A stretch of 54,270 nt of DNA, taken from positions 1-54,270 of the forward strand of contig JAGCNV010000080.1 in assembly GCA_017645765.1 (NCBI GenBank), written 5' to 3'. Below the pieces are notes generated by a model, which worked only from the letters and a program-made list of their open reading frames with translations, did no database searches and had not been told where the DNA came from. Positions 41,924 to 51,555 of this stretch are shown here, piece after piece. The translations under genes were made by a program, and so were the position numbers. This DNA is from a bacterium. GTDB taxonomy: Bacteria > UBP6 > UBA1177. The first letter of the stretch is position 1. Every line of letters starts with the position of its first letter.

Positions 41924-43894
41924 CTATTTTACAGCAAGAACTGCCGCCGTCTGTGCTGGAAGTTCGATTTCAAGCGTTCCGTCGCCCGAAACCGTGTAAC
42001 TTTTGCCTTCAGATCCTGGGAAAACGTTGACAAGATTCGTTCCGCCGTTGAAATTCGTCTTCATGACAGCGCCTTCATACGATGTTTTCGACGGATGATT
42101 TTTATTCGTATTGATGACGACAAGCATTCTTTCGTTTTTGTAAACCCTTTCGAAAGCGAGGATTCCGGCATCGCTCTCTTCGCCGGTGTGATCAGTCGAC
42201 CAGACAATATTCAAATCACCGCGTCTGAGCGGAGCATATTTCGCCCTGAGTGACACCATCTTCGAAATGTGCTGGAAAGTCTCGTTTTCGGTGTCGTAAT
42301 TGCTTGTCCATAGCGCTTCTCGGTTCGCCGGATCGTTGCCGCCGCTGAAATTCTGCTCGGTTCCGTAGTAAATACATGGAATTCCGTCCATCGTGAACAT
42401 GAGCGAAAGAGCGTTTTTGAGGGCGTTTTTGTCAGGCTGTTCGTAAAGGAAACGCGGCAGGTCGTGGTTGTCCATGAAGTTGACCATAATCCTCTGCGGG
42501 CTGAGGACATTTCCGTCAGCGTCCTTCACGCCTGAAACCGTGCCGTAACGCGGAGATTCGTCTTCTCCGAGCGCGCTTCCGTCGCGGTGTTTGTTCCATC
42601 TTTCATTGAAGAGCCCTTCAAAGTTTTTCGTTGAGTTGCCCCATTTAAAAATCGAATCAAACACCTGAAATTTCTGGGAAAAATAGAAAACGGAATCCAT
42701 TTCGTCATTCTGCGTGAAACTTCCGAGAAGAACATCGTCGCCGTCAAAAGCCTCGCCGAAAATGAAGAAGTTTTCCTTACCTATACTTTTCGCATAACTG
42801 CGCATTGCCGGAGTGAATTTCTGCCAGAACTCGTGCTCGACATGCTTGATCGTGTCAACGCGGAAACCGTCGATATCGAGTGCGCCGATCCAGTACTGGA
42901 AAACCGAAATAAGGGCGTTCTGGACATCGGATCTTGTCGTGTCAAGATCCTTGAGACCGCCGGGAAAGTCGCCTTTTACGACCTGATAGCGGCTGTCCCA
43001 TGTAACCGTTCTGCCCATTCTGTTGTACCAGTCGTCGTTGTGGAACTCAGCCGGTTCGGGCGGAACACGGTTGATTTCAGGCATATAAACCCACTTTATC
43101 GGCGCGATACCCGATTCTCCTGCATCGGAGAAAGAGCGGATTTTGCGCGGATCGAAGTCGGGATCCCATTCGCTGTAGCGGACAATTCCCATTTTCTGCG
43201 GATATTCCTCGTTTTTGCATCTCCAGACGCAGTTGGCATAGCAGTCGTTGCCTTCGGGAAGCCACGAAATGCTTTCCTTGGAATATTCCTGCGAGCAGAT
43301 CTGGTTTTTGACAGCTTCGTCTTCAACGCCGGTGATGTGGCCGCAGTAAGAGTCGCATGTCATGTCGCTTCCCATAACCATCTCATCGGGCTGGTCGTTC
43401 TTGTTCATGTCGTAGTAGAAAAGCTGACCGACATGGTTCGCAACGATATCGAGAATGACTTTTATATCGTTTTCGTGGAGAATCTGAATCATTTCGCGCA
43501 GTTTTGCCAAGTCACCGAAGTGCGGGTTAACAGCCTTGAAATTCTGCGTCCAGTAGCCGTGGTATCCTGCAATGCCTGCGTCCGAATCAACGTTTTTGAC
43601 AACCGGACTGATCCAAAGCGCCGTCACACCGAGCTTTTTAAGGTAGTCGATATTGTCGATTATCCCCTGAAAATCGCCGCCGTTCCACGATGTAAGCGAT
43701 TTCTTGTTGACATTGTAGTTGTTGTTCACGTCGCCGTCGGCAAAGCGGTCTGTAATAAGCTGATAAATAACCTCGTCGCGCCAGTCCGTGACATGGTTTG
43801 TGATTTCTATCGGCCCTTCGACTTTGCCCGTGTCAACACACGAAACCAGAAAAGCCGCAAAAACAAGAGAAAAAACAGTTGTAAATTTATTCAT
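41924..43894 (-). CDS. Alpha-amylase family (GH13) lipoprotein
   Basis: 656 residues. Lipobox VSC with Cys19, so the enzyme is lipid-anchored and exported. GH13 barrel with all catalytic blocks: DIVANHVG (region I), GFRVDTIKHV with the nucleophile Asp near 344, FIFGEAFDG with the acid/base Glu near 378, and FMDNHDLPR with the third Asp near 476. An insert of about 70 residues after region I has six Cys (TCDSYCG, ICSQEYS, CYANCVWRC) and may be disulfide-bonded. It breaks alpha-1,4-glucans at the cell surface by family knowledge. Start after GGAGAG. Confidence 0.92.
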   Translation of the reverse strand: MNKFTTVFSLVFAAFLVSCVDTGKVEGPIEITNHVTDWRDEVIYQLITDRFADGDVNNNYNVNKKSLTSWNGGDFQGIIDNIDYLKKLGVTALWISPVVKNVDSDAGIAGYHGYWTQNFKAVNPHFGDLAKLREMIQILHENDIKVILDIVANHVGQLFYYDMNKNDQPDEMVMGSDMTCDSYCGHITGVEDEAVKNQICSQEYSKESISWLPEGNDCYANCVWRCKNEEYPQKMGIVRYSEWDPDFDPRKIRSFSDAGESGIAPIKWVYMPEINRVPPEPAEFHNDDWYNRMGRTVTWDSRYQVVKGDFPGGLKDLDTTRSDVQNALISVFQYWIGALDIDGFRVDTIKHVEHEFWQKFTPAMRSYAKSIGKENFFIFGEAFDGDDVLLGSFTQNDEMDSVFYFSQKFQVFDSIFKWGNSTKNFEGLFNERWNKHRDGSALGEDESPRYGTVSGVKDADGNVLSPQRIMVNFMDNHDLPRFLYEQPDKNALKNALSLMFTMDGIPCIYYGTEQNFSGGNDPANREALWTSNYDTENETFQHISKMVSLRAKYAPLRRGDLNIVWSTDHTGEESDAGILAFERVYKNERMLVVINTNKNHPSKTSYEGAVMKTNFNGGTNLVNVFPGSEGKSYTVSGDGTLEIELPAQTAAVLAVK

Positions 43895-43920
43895 GAGTCT
43901 CTCCAACAAAAAAACGCTGT

Positions 43921-43948
43921 TTTATAGCAAAATCCCTGAAAATGGCAA
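43921..43948 (-). promoter_or_regulatory. Promoter for the amylase lipoprotein gene
   Basis: Minus strand TTGCCA (43948-43943), a 16-base spacer and TATAAA (43926-43921), about 27 bases before the ATG. Confidence 0.6.
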
Positions 43949-43952
43949 GAAA

Positions 43953-45689
43953 TTAGCGGTTATTCGATCCCGAATAGACGAAATCCTTGATGTAAAGCTG
44001 CATCATGATGTTGTCGCCGTAAACATTTATCCGCGGGAAGTAGATTATGTCGATCAAATCGCCTACAACCGGCGCGTTTCCGTGGTTCAGAAGGCCGAAA
44101 CCTATCGCGTTGAAGGTCATGTTCGTGTTCTTTGCACCGAGTTTCCAGTGGAGATGGCTTCTGTTTATGATGCTCTGCTTCAGGATTTTTACGTTTCTCG
44201 CGATAAAATTGGGCTCGGGGTTATTGATCCCGAAAGGTTCGAGCTTCGAAAGGGCGACAACAAGGTCGGGAACAAGCTCTTTAAGCTGAAGTTCCGCATC
44301 GATCTCGGTCATCTGACCACCGACTTCCTCTTCAAGCTCTTCAGCGACGATTTCATCGAATTTATCAATAAATTCAGCTATTTTAGATTCCTGGATCGTG
44401 AGTCCGGCCGCATATTTGTGACCGCCGTACTGAACTAAATAGTTGCTCAGCCTCTCCAGAACTTTGTAGATGTGGAGCTGCGGAATACTTCTTACGCTGC
44501 CTCGTCCGATCCCGTCTTCGACCGAGATCATGATCGTCGGCTTGTAGAACTTTTCAACAAGGCGCGACGCAACGATCCCGATGACGCCGGGATGCCACTT
44601 TTCGGAGTATAAAACTATCGAATTTCGCTTTTGGATAATATCGCTGTTTTCGACTTTTGCCAGAGCCTGGTCAAAGATCTCTGCTTCGAGCTGCTGACGG
44701 TATTCATTTGTCAGATTGAGCTCTTCCGCCATTTTGAGAGCCGCTTCGTAATCGGTGCTTTCGATAAGTTCCAAACCTTTTATCGCGTTTCCGATCCTGC
44801 CTGCGGCATTGAGGCGCGGAGCCATTTTGTAGCTTATGACCGAAGGAGTGATCTCTTTGAGCGATTTGAGTCCGCAGATATTTGCCAGTGCCAGAAGTCC
44901 CGGGCGCTGATTTTTCTGCATCTGCGTAAGGCCGTATTTTACGAAAATCCTGTTCGATTCAAGGAGCGGAACCATATCTGCGACCGTTCCGAGTGCGACG
45001 ATATCGAGATATTCAACTAAATTCGGAAGCGTTCCCGTGAAAAATCCGTCTTTTTCGACTATTTTCTTGAAAACCATGAGGAACGAGAAAGCAACGCCGA
45101 CAGCTGCCATTTCCTTGAACGGATACTGGCAGTCAGGCTGGTGCGGATTGACTATCGCGATAGCCGGAGGAACCGTCTCGCCGACATGGTGATGGTCGAT
45201 GATTATCGTCGCCAGACCGAGATCTTTGGCGTATTTGACTTCATCGACACTCGTGATTCCGCAGTCGACCGTGATGACAAGCTCGCCGCCGTTCGTCGCG
45301 ATCTCTTCCAAAGTGTAGGTGTTAAGGCCGTAACCGTCTTCAAGTCTGTGCGGAATGTAGTGGTCAACGCTTGCACCAAGATGCGAAAGGAACTGATACA
45401 TGATCAAAGTCGAAGTGATACCGTCGACATCGTAATCGCCGTAAATAACGATTTTTTTCTTGTTTTTGATGTAGTCGATGATGATTCCGGCAGCCTTTTC
45501 CGCATCTTTCAGAAGGAAGGGATCGGGAAGCGATTTGATTTTCGCCTGAAGGAACATGCTCGCAGTTTCGACATTGTCGATACCGCGGTTCACGAGGACA
45601 GTCGCAACAGTCTTGGAAATTCCGAGAGTTTTGCTTAAATCGTCGATTTTACCCGGATCTGGATTCAGTATTTGCCATTTCGGCTTCAT
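43953..45689 (-). CDS. recJ: Single-strand-specific exonuclease RecJ
   Basis: 578 residues. 5'-3' ssDNA exonuclease of the DHH family, for recombination and mismatch repair. The core is complete: IYGDYDVDGITS (motif I), ITVDCGITS, IIDHHHVG (motif III, DHH) and AVGVAFSFL. The DHHA1 domain has GGHKYAAGLTI. Its ATG follows the secF stop with no spacer (TAG-ATG), so it ends a yajC-secD-secF-recJ operon. Confidence 0.95.
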   Translation of the reverse strand: MKPKWQILNPDPGKIDDLSKTLGISKTVATVLVNRGIDNVETASMFLQAKIKSLPDPFLLKDAEKAAGIIIDYIKNKKKIVIYGDYDVDGITSTLIMYQFLSHLGASVDHYIPHRLEDGYGLNTYTLEEIATNGGELVITVDCGITSVDEVKYAKDLGLATIIIDHHHVGETVPPAIAIVNPHQPDCQYPFKEMAAVGVAFSFLMVFKKIVEKDGFFTGTLPNLVEYLDIVALGTVADMVPLLESNRIFVKYGLTQMQKNQRPGLLALANICGLKSLKEITPSVISYKMAPRLNAAGRIGNAIKGLELIESTDYEAALKMAEELNLTNEYRQQLEAEIFDQALAKVENSDIIQKRNSIVLYSEKWHPGVIGIVASRLVEKFYKPTIMISVEDGIGRGSVRSIPQLHIYKVLERLSNYLVQYGGHKYAAGLTIQESKIAEFIDKFDEIVAEELEEEVGGQMTEIDAELQLKELVPDLVVALSKLEPFGINNPEPNFIARNVKILKQSIINRSHLHWKLGAKNTNMTFNAIGFGLLNHGNAPVVGDLIDIIYFPRINVYGDNIMMQLYIKDFVYSGSNNR

Positions 45690-46826
45690 CTATGCTGCTG
45701 TTCCTCTTCTTTTGTTCATGTATTTTTCAATATAAAGCGTGATGGGAGAAGCGATGAAAAGCGAAGAATAGGTACCGACAACAACACCGATGCACATAAC
45801 GCCTGCAAAACCCGAAATGATTTCGCCGCCGAAAATGAGAAGCGCGAGAACCGAGAAAAGAGTCGTGATCGAAGTGAGGAATGTTCTCTGCAGAGTCTCG
45901 TTGAGGCTCGTGTTCATCTTGTCGGCAAGGGTTGCGCCCTTGTTCGGGTCTTTCATGTTTTCCCTGATTCTGTCGAAAATGACGATCGTATCGTTGATCG
46001 AGTAACCGACAATCGTAAGAAGCGCCGCAACGACGGTGAGGTCAAACGAGAATCCGAAAAGCGACCAGATTCCGAGAGCGATCATAACGTCGTGGAAAAG
46101 AGCGAGAACAGCGCCCGGAGCAAACATGAAGTTGAATCTGAAGGCGATGTAGACAAGAATTGCGATGAGAGCGTAGAAAACTGCCATAATCGCTGAAAGT
46201 TTCAACTGCTGGCCGACTTTCGGGCCGACGAGTTCGACTCTGAGGAGGTCTGCCTTAGCCTCAGTATTTATCTTGTCGATCGCATTGACGATTTCGTTCG
46301 TCATACCTTTGAGCATAAGTTTGTAGATGTGTCTGTCGCCGACTTTGTTGTATTTGATTGCATCTTTTTCGATAACCGGAAGTTTGGTTTCGGCGATAAG
46401 CGCGTTCATAGCATCTTGACTGATTTCCTTGTCAAACCAGATTTCTACTCTGTCGCCTACCTGTGAATCAAAGTGGGTTTTGACCATTTTCGCGTCGGTG
46501 AACTTTGCTTTTGCAGCATCAAGGAAAGCGTTGATTGTCGCGTCATCAACCATCGAAATGTTTTTGAAACGGACAAGGTATTCGTTCTGCTTGCCTTCAA
46601 ACTGCTGGATGTCGTTTGCTCCGAACTGACCCATAACTTCTCTGACCTGCTGCTGGGTTACGCCGTCAGCCTTGATCTGGATTTCTGTTCCGCCGGCAAA
46701 GTCAATACCGAAGTTGAAACTCTTGAAAATGACAAGAAGGATTGAAATCGCGACTAAAACGCACGAAATCGGGAACAATATTTTTGATTTGCCGATAAAA
46801 TCTATTTTAAGTTCATTTAATCTCAT
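45690..46826 (-). CDS. secF: Protein translocase subunit SecF
   Basis: 378 residues. RND-type partner of SecD that uses the proton gradient to finish protein export. One N-terminal TM helix, FGIDFAGGTEI, a periplasmic P4-type domain and five C-terminal TM helices with the VGYSINDTIVIFDRIREN motif. The start is ATG 46826 after GGGAG. It lies 11 bases after secD. Somewhat longer than the E. coli protein, with the extra length in the periplasmic part. Confidence 0.96.
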   Translation of the reverse strand: MRLNELKIDFIGKSKILFPISCVLVAISILLVIFKSFNFGIDFAGGTEIQIKADGVTQQQVREVMGQFGANDIQQFEGKQNEYLVRFKNISMVDDATINAFLDAAKAKFTDAKMVKTHFDSQVGDRVEIWFDKEISQDAMNALIAETKLPVIEKDAIKYNKVGDRHIYKLMLKGMTNEIVNAIDKINTEAKADLLRVELVGPKVGQQLKLSAIMAVFYALIAILVYIAFRFNFMFAPGAVLALFHDVMIALGIWSLFGFSFDLTVVAALLTIVGYSINDTIVIFDRIRENMKDPNKGATLADKMNTSLNETLQRTFLTSITTLFSVLALLIFGGEIISGFAGVMCIGVVVGTYSSLFIASPITLYIEKYMNKRRGTAA

Positions 46827-46837
46827 CTTCAACTCCC

Positions 46838-48565
46838 TTATTTAACGTGTGAAAACATCTTGATGTGTGCTTTCAGGAAATAGTTGAAAACAACTCTTGC
46901 TACGAATATTGCGGTAAACATACTCGAGCAGATACCGATCAAAAGGGTTATTGCGAAACCTTTGATCGCGCCGGTACCGAACTCCCAGAGAACGAAAGAT
47001 GTTATCGCAGTCGTCAGGTTAGAGTCAAAAATCGCCGACCATGCCTTGTTGAAACCGCCTTCAATTGCTGCTTCAAGAGCCTTTCCGGTTCTGAGCTCCT
47101 CTTTGATCCTCTCGAAAATAATAACGTTCGCGTCAACTGCCATACCGACTGTAAGAAGGATACCTGCTATGCCTGGGAAGGTAAGCGTTGCGCCGAATGT
47201 AGCCATCGCACCCATAATGAAAAGAAGGTTGAGGAAAAGGGCAAGGTCTGCGATAAGTCCTGCAAAACCGTAGTAAAGGAACATGAAAACTACGACAACC
47301 GCAAAGCCGACCGAAACTGCAACTTTACCTTTATCGATAGAGTCCTGACCAAGGCTCGGACCGACCGTTCTGTTTTCTTCGAATGTTACCGGTGCGGGAA
47401 GCGAACCTGCTCTGAGAACGAGTGCAAGGTCTTTTGCTTCCTCGAAAATCGAGTTGTAGTCGCCGTTTCCGCCGAGGGTGATCATTGCGCTGCCGCCTTC
47501 GATCCTTGACTGGATTACAGGTGCGCTGTTTACTTTTTCATCAAGGATGATCGCCATTTTGCGCTTTACGTTCTTGCCCGTTACGTCTGCGAAAATCTCA
47601 GCGCCGACTTTATCGAAGTTCATGCTGACATACGGTCTGTTCTTCTGCTGGTCGATCGAAACTCTTGCATCGGTGAGCATGTCGCCCGTGATGTAAGCCT
47701 GGCGGTAAAGCAGCCATGACATATATTCTTTCGTTCCGTCTGCCGATTCGGTCTCTTCAAGAAGGAATTCGGTTCCTTCCGGAGCTTTGTCCTTCAAGAA
47801 CTCGCGGAGTTTGTTGCGGTCTTTCGAAGTTGCATATTTGTAGGTAAGGACAGCGCCTTCCGAATTCGAGCCTCTGCCGGTGATAAGCGAAATGCCTTCC
47901 GGAACTTCGCCCTGATATTCGCCGAGCGGATCTTTGTCTTCAGCAACGATCTTGAACTCAAGCTGAGCAGTCTGACCGATGATGCTTCTTGCTCTCTCGA
48001 CATCTTTGTAGCCCGGAAGCTGAACAAGAATCGAGTTTTCGCCCTGTTTCGTAACGATGGGCTCTTTAAGTCCGAGTTCGTCGATTCTCGAACGAAGCGT
48101 TTCAAGTGTCTGGTCGACAGCGTTGACTTTAAGCTGCTGTACGTATTCGTCACGCATCGTGAGAGTGTAGGAATTTCCGGAACTTCCGGTCTTTTTGAGG
48201 TCGCCGAAGTAGTCGATGACCTTGTCTCTGAAAAGGTCTTTGTTCGCGCCGTCAGCAAGTTTAACTTCGATCGCATAGCTTTCGGGGAGAACTTTAACCG
48301 TTTCGTAAGGAATTTTCTCTTCGTCGAGTCTGATTCTGATCTCGTCGGTTCTGCGGTCGAGCCTGTCGGTAGCCGCCTTTTCGGTATCTACGCTGAGAAC
48401 GAAGTGGATACCGCCTTTGAGATCGAGACCAAGGCTAAGCCCGCTGTTTATCTTTTCAGCCCACGGATTTGCTTCCGTGTCGATAAAAGTCGGGATAAGC
48501 GCAACACATGCTGCGGCAATAATCACAAGAACAAAAATTGCTCTTGCCAACCAGTTTCTTTCCAT
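46838..48565 (-). CDS. secD: Protein translocase subunit SecD
   Basis: 575 residues. Periplasmic P1 region and six TM helices. Motifs SLGLDLKGGIHFVL near the N-terminus, a P1-like ELGLKEPIV and GYKDVERA stretch, NRTVGPSLGQDSI and the VGMAVDANVIIFERIKEELR segment that contains the proton-carrying Asp. Start at ATG 48565, 10 bases after AAAGGAG; an in-frame TTG at 48574 is closer to the site but gives a non-family start. Confidence 0.96.
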   Translation of the reverse strand: MERNWLARAIFVLVIIAAACVALIPTFIDTEANPWAEKINSGLSLGLDLKGGIHFVLSVDTEKAATDRLDRRTDEIRIRLDEEKIPYETVKVLPESYAIEVKLADGANKDLFRDKVIDYFGDLKKTGSSGNSYTLTMRDEYVQQLKVNAVDQTLETLRSRIDELGLKEPIVTKQGENSILVQLPGYKDVERARSIIGQTAQLEFKIVAEDKDPLGEYQGEVPEGISLITGRGSNSEGAVLTYKYATSKDRNKLREFLKDKAPEGTEFLLEETESADGTKEYMSWLLYRQAYITGDMLTDARVSIDQQKNRPYVSMNFDKVGAEIFADVTGKNVKRKMAIILDEKVNSAPVIQSRIEGGSAMITLGGNGDYNSIFEEAKDLALVLRAGSLPAPVTFEENRTVGPSLGQDSIDKGKVAVSVGFAVVVVFMFLYYGFAGLIADLALFLNLLFIMGAMATFGATLTFPGIAGILLTVGMAVDANVIIFERIKEELRTGKALEAAIEGGFNKAWSAIFDSNLTTAITSFVLWEFGTGAIKGFAITLLIGICSSMFTAIFVARVVFNYFLKAHIKMFSHVK

Positions 48566-48591
48566 AACAACCAATCTCCTTTTATATGTTT

Positions 48592-48954
48592 TTACTCTTC
48601 AGTTCCCTTTGCAACAACGCTAGAAACAACAGTTTTCTGCACGGTGACGACAACTTTCGGGTTCTGGCAGATCTCGACTTTGAGCTCTGCATCCTTGACC
48701 TCTGCAATACGACCCTGGAAGCCGTTGCTCATCATGACAGTATCACCTTTTTTAAGCTGATTAAGCATTTCATTGTGTTTTTTCATCTGTTTTCTCTGCG
48801 GGAGAATAACAAGAAAGTAAAAAATACCGAAAATAAGGATAAAAGGCAGGAGCATATTCAAAATTCCCATAGCTCCTCCCTGCTGGGCCGCCTCTTGAGT
48901 TATCAATAAATTACCTAATAAATTCAATGCGTTAGCTGTCACACCAATCTCCAT
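48592..48954 (-). CDS. yajC: SecDF-associated protein YajC
   Basis: 120 residues. One TM helix (ILNMLLPFILIFGIFYFLVI), then ILPQRKQMKKH and the cytoplasmic GDTVMMSNGFQGRIAEV domain typical of YajC. Accessory to SecD and SecF. No clear ribosome site precedes the ATG. First gene of the sec operon. Confidence 0.93.
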   Translation of the reverse strand: MEIGVTANALNLLGNLLITQEAAQQGGAMGILNMLLPFILIFGIFYFLVILPQRKQMKKHNEMLNQLKKGDTVMMSNGFQGRIAEVKDAELKVEICQNPKVVVTVQKTVVSSVVAKGTEE

Positions 48955-48985
48955 TTTTAAAGGTCAACAAAAAAACAAGCGGCAG

Positions 48986-49013
48986 AGTGTAGCACAAAAA
49001 TTTTTTTTAGCAA
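48986..49013 (-). promoter_or_regulatory. Promoter of the yajC-secD-secF-recJ operon
   Basis: Minus strand TTGCTA (49013-49008), a 16-base spacer and TACACT (48991-48986), about 32 bases before yajC. It lies back to back with the promoter at 49050. Confidence 0.5.
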
Positions 49014-49049
49014 GAAATGCACCGTTATTTTTAAAGTAGACTCTTCTTC

Positions 49050-49077
49050 TTGATTTTTAAATAAGTATTTGTATAAA
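49050..49077 (+). promoter_or_regulatory. Promoter of the TPR-leuS unit, copy B of a shared promoter-leader
   Basis: TTGATT (49050-49055), a 16-base spacer and TATAAA (49072-49077). It is followed by ACCGTGCTTTGTTTGCAGG and GGTTTTATG, which resembles the leader before the 6790 ATG almost base for base. Confidence 0.6.
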
Positions 49078-49104
49078 AACCGTGCTTTGTTTGCAGGAGG
49101 TTTT

Positions 49105-51543
49105 ATGAGCAGAAAACTTCAGACACTGGAAGAGCAGTACAATTCAAATCCGAATCTGCCGAATTTAATTGAGTATCTCGAAGAGTGCAAGCGAGAATCG
49201 GAGTGGCAGACAATTATCAAGGTGACAGACATAAGAAGCGGTTCTGAAACGCCGGAAGTCCACTTCTACCGCGGGACCGCGCTCATAAACCTCGGCAAGA
49301 AACGCGAGGGAATAAAAGAACTGAAAATGGTCATCGCCGCTAACCCGAACCACTTTGCGGCAAAACGCGAACTTGAAAAGTATGCCGATGACGAAGAAGC
49401 TGAAACCTCCGACACGAAGGCAAACAAAGCGGTGCGCGACATCGTCATCGTCAAACCGACGCTTGAAACGAACGAGCATTACAACAGGCTTAAACTGAGA
49501 AATTTTGCGATCGTGGTCGTCTTTATTGCCGGAATTATCGCTGCTCTCTACTTCGCTTTGAAGGAAAATCCGGCAAAAAAATACGAAGATATGCTCGAAA
49601 ATCCGCTTGCAAGCTTCACTTCGCTCTCTTTTGCAGACTATGCGGCATCTGTGCGCGAACTCAAACTAGCAGATATCCGCGAAGGAATGGGCGACAACAT
49701 CAAAAAGGCGGTTCTCTGGACTTATGCCCTCGGAATTTTGGATTTTCACATCACGCCGGACTTTGAAGAGAGTGACATTCCGCAGTTCAGGATCTATTCG
49801 ACTCTCGTTTCTGACAAAGGGAAAGAACTTACTCAGCTTGTAGATTCGATCGAAAACCGCGTTCCGCCGGTCGACACAGAATATTTCCACAAACTTGACT
49901 TCGAATATCCTGCTACGAAGCAGAAAATAGCAGCTATTGAGCTCGATATCCCCGAAAAAATCGAAAAATCGAATCTTCGCGAAAGTTTCTACACTGCGCT
50001 CATGCTTTTCAGGCAGGATAAATTCCAGGCGGCTGAAGAACTCAACAACAGGATTCTTGAAGCGTTCCCTCACTATGAGCTTTCGCAGAAATTAAAGGTG
50101 ATGATAAGTTCCAAAGTGGCCGTCACAGCGAAGAAAGAGCTTGAAAGCGCGCCGCACGATCTTGCGATCCTCGACAACTGGAAAAATCTAAGTCAGGAAA
50201 GATACTTTTTCGGCGAGGCTAAGATCCTTCTCGGAGAGGCTATGAAAAACGAACAAATTGTCGTTGACGGTTTCTACTCGGTTTGCCCGGGGCGCACTTT
50301 CTGTCGTGACATTGCACGTGAATTTATTAAGAAAAATCCGAATGAAGCATACCGCATGGCGCTTTACATGAAGGAAAAGAAGGATACAGCGCGAGACGGC
50401 GAAGATATAAAACTGGTTCTCGAAGCGAGCCTTGCCAACAGCGATTACAGCAACTGCTACTTCGCATACCATGAGCTCCAGCAGTTCTTTCCGGAGAGCG
50501 TCAACAGCGAAATTTTTGCGGCAGGTGCCCTTTGCAGTGAGAAAAACGGCTATTTTGAAGAAGCGGTTGCGGCTTATGAAGAGATCAACGAAAAAGATAA
50601 AAACGACAACATTACCGCAAAAATCCTCAGCATGAAATACCGCCTTACGAACGAGGAGCTTTACCTCAACCAGCTCAAGGGGCTTGTCGAGAAAAATCCT
50701 GAAAATCTGGAAATGCTCTATGCCTTTTTCGACGTTCTGGCGCACAAAAATGACATTCCGGAAGTTATAAAACTGCTCGAAAGAATATACGCTTTAGAAA
50801 CGCCTGAAAATAAGATGAACGTGATAAACGAATTTCTGAAATTCGGCGCGGTCTACCAGGCTGTCAAAACTCTGGAACAGCTGAACACAAAGGAAGCTCG
50901 GGCAAAACTAAACGAAATTTACAACCGTTACATGCTTTTCGACAAGGCCGATTCGTATCTGGAACTCGGCAAAAACAACGATCCGCTCTGGATCGCCCTC
51001 AGAGAGCAGATAAAAATGAAAGAAGCGGGAGAACTTGAGATCGTCTCGAAAGAAACCGACAAACTCATGGGAACGCTGCAGCACTGCGAACCGGCGCTGC
51101 TCTATCTCAAAGCCGAAATTTACAGAAGTCAGGGAGACAAACAGCGCACTTTCGCAACTATCGACGCAATGCTGGAATGCAACAGGTTTTACCTTCCGGC
51201 GCTCGCCTTCGCTTCGGAAATCACATATTATCAGGGCGATCTGACAAAGGCGAAAAACGGGCTCAACTACATTCTGGAAAACGAAAAATTCCTCTCTCCC
51301 GGCGAGCTCATCATGCATAACTACCTGATTTTACTGAATGCTGAGATCATGGTAAATGAAGGCCAGGAAAATAAAATCATCGCATATATGCAGAAAAATC
51401 TCGACAAAAAGCAGTCGTTCGGGCAGCGCGAAGTCGAAATCATCACCGACATAACGGAAAAACTCAAAGATTCCAAACAGAAGGTTTTGAGAAAGTTCCT
51501 TTTTAAAAATTATAAATTTTCAGTTCCTTTCAACGAAAAGTGA
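49105..51543 (+). CDS. TPR-repeat protein with one membrane segment
   Basis: 812 residues. Residues 1-130 are cytoplasmic with a TPR-like start (YRGTALINLGKKREGIKELK). One TM helix lies at about 134-152 (FAIVVVFIAGIIAALYFAL). The remaining 650 residues, presumably periplasmic, are helical with TPR-like pairs, for example AALCSEKNGYFEEAVAAYEE and LLYLKAEIYRSQGDKQRTFA. No catalytic motif is seen. A scaffold role is likely for such proteins. Start after GCAGGAGG; the in-frame ATG at 49069 lies in the promoter and was rejected. The leuS gene follows by 12 bases. Confidence 0.8.
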   Translation: MSRKLQTLEEQYNSNPNLPNLIEYLEECKRESEWQTIIKVTDIRSGSETPEVHFYRGTALINLGKKREGIKELKMVIAANPNHFAAKRELEKYADDEEAETSDTKANKAVRDIVIVKPTLETNEHYNRLKLRNFAIVVVFIAGIIAALYFALKENPAKKYEDMLENPLASFTSLSFADYAASVRELKLADIREGMGDNIKKAVLWTYALGILDFHITPDFEESDIPQFRIYSTLVSDKGKELTQLVDSIENRVPPVDTEYFHKLDFEYPATKQKIAAIELDIPEKIEKSNLRESFYTALMLFRQDKFQAAEELNNRILEAFPHYELSQKLKVMISSKVAVTAKKELESAPHDLAILDNWKNLSQERYFFGEAKILLGEAMKNEQIVVDGFYSVCPGRTFCRDIAREFIKKNPNEAYRMALYMKEKKDTARDGEDIKLVLEASLANSDYSNCYFAYHELQQFFPESVNSEIFAAGALCSEKNGYFEEAVAAYEEINEKDKNDNITAKILSMKYRLTNEELYLNQLKGLVEKNPENLEMLYAFFDVLAHKNDIPEVIKLLERIYALETPENKMNVINEFLKFGAVYQAVKTLEQLNTKEARAKLNEIYNRYMLFDKADSYLELGKNNDPLWIALREQIKMKEAGELEIVSKETDKLMGTLQHCEPALLYLKAEIYRSQGDKQRTFATIDAMLECNRFYLPALAFASEITYYQGDLTKAKNGLNYILENEKFLSPGELIMHNYLILLNAEIMVNEGQENKIIAYMQKNLDKKQSFGQREVEIITDITEKLKDSKQKVLRKFLFKNYKFSVPFNEK

Positions 51544-51555
51544 TTTGGAGGTATC

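Noticed and set aside
42833-43927. Open frame of about 364 codons opposite the amylase gene
   Set aside because: The amylase catalytic blocks lie on the minus strand across this region; the plus frame has no start signal and no recognisable domain.
49069-49105. Upstream ATG at 49069 as the start of the TPR protein
   Set aside because: It lies between the -35 and -10 of the promoter and has no ribosome site; ATG 49105 follows GCAGGAGG.
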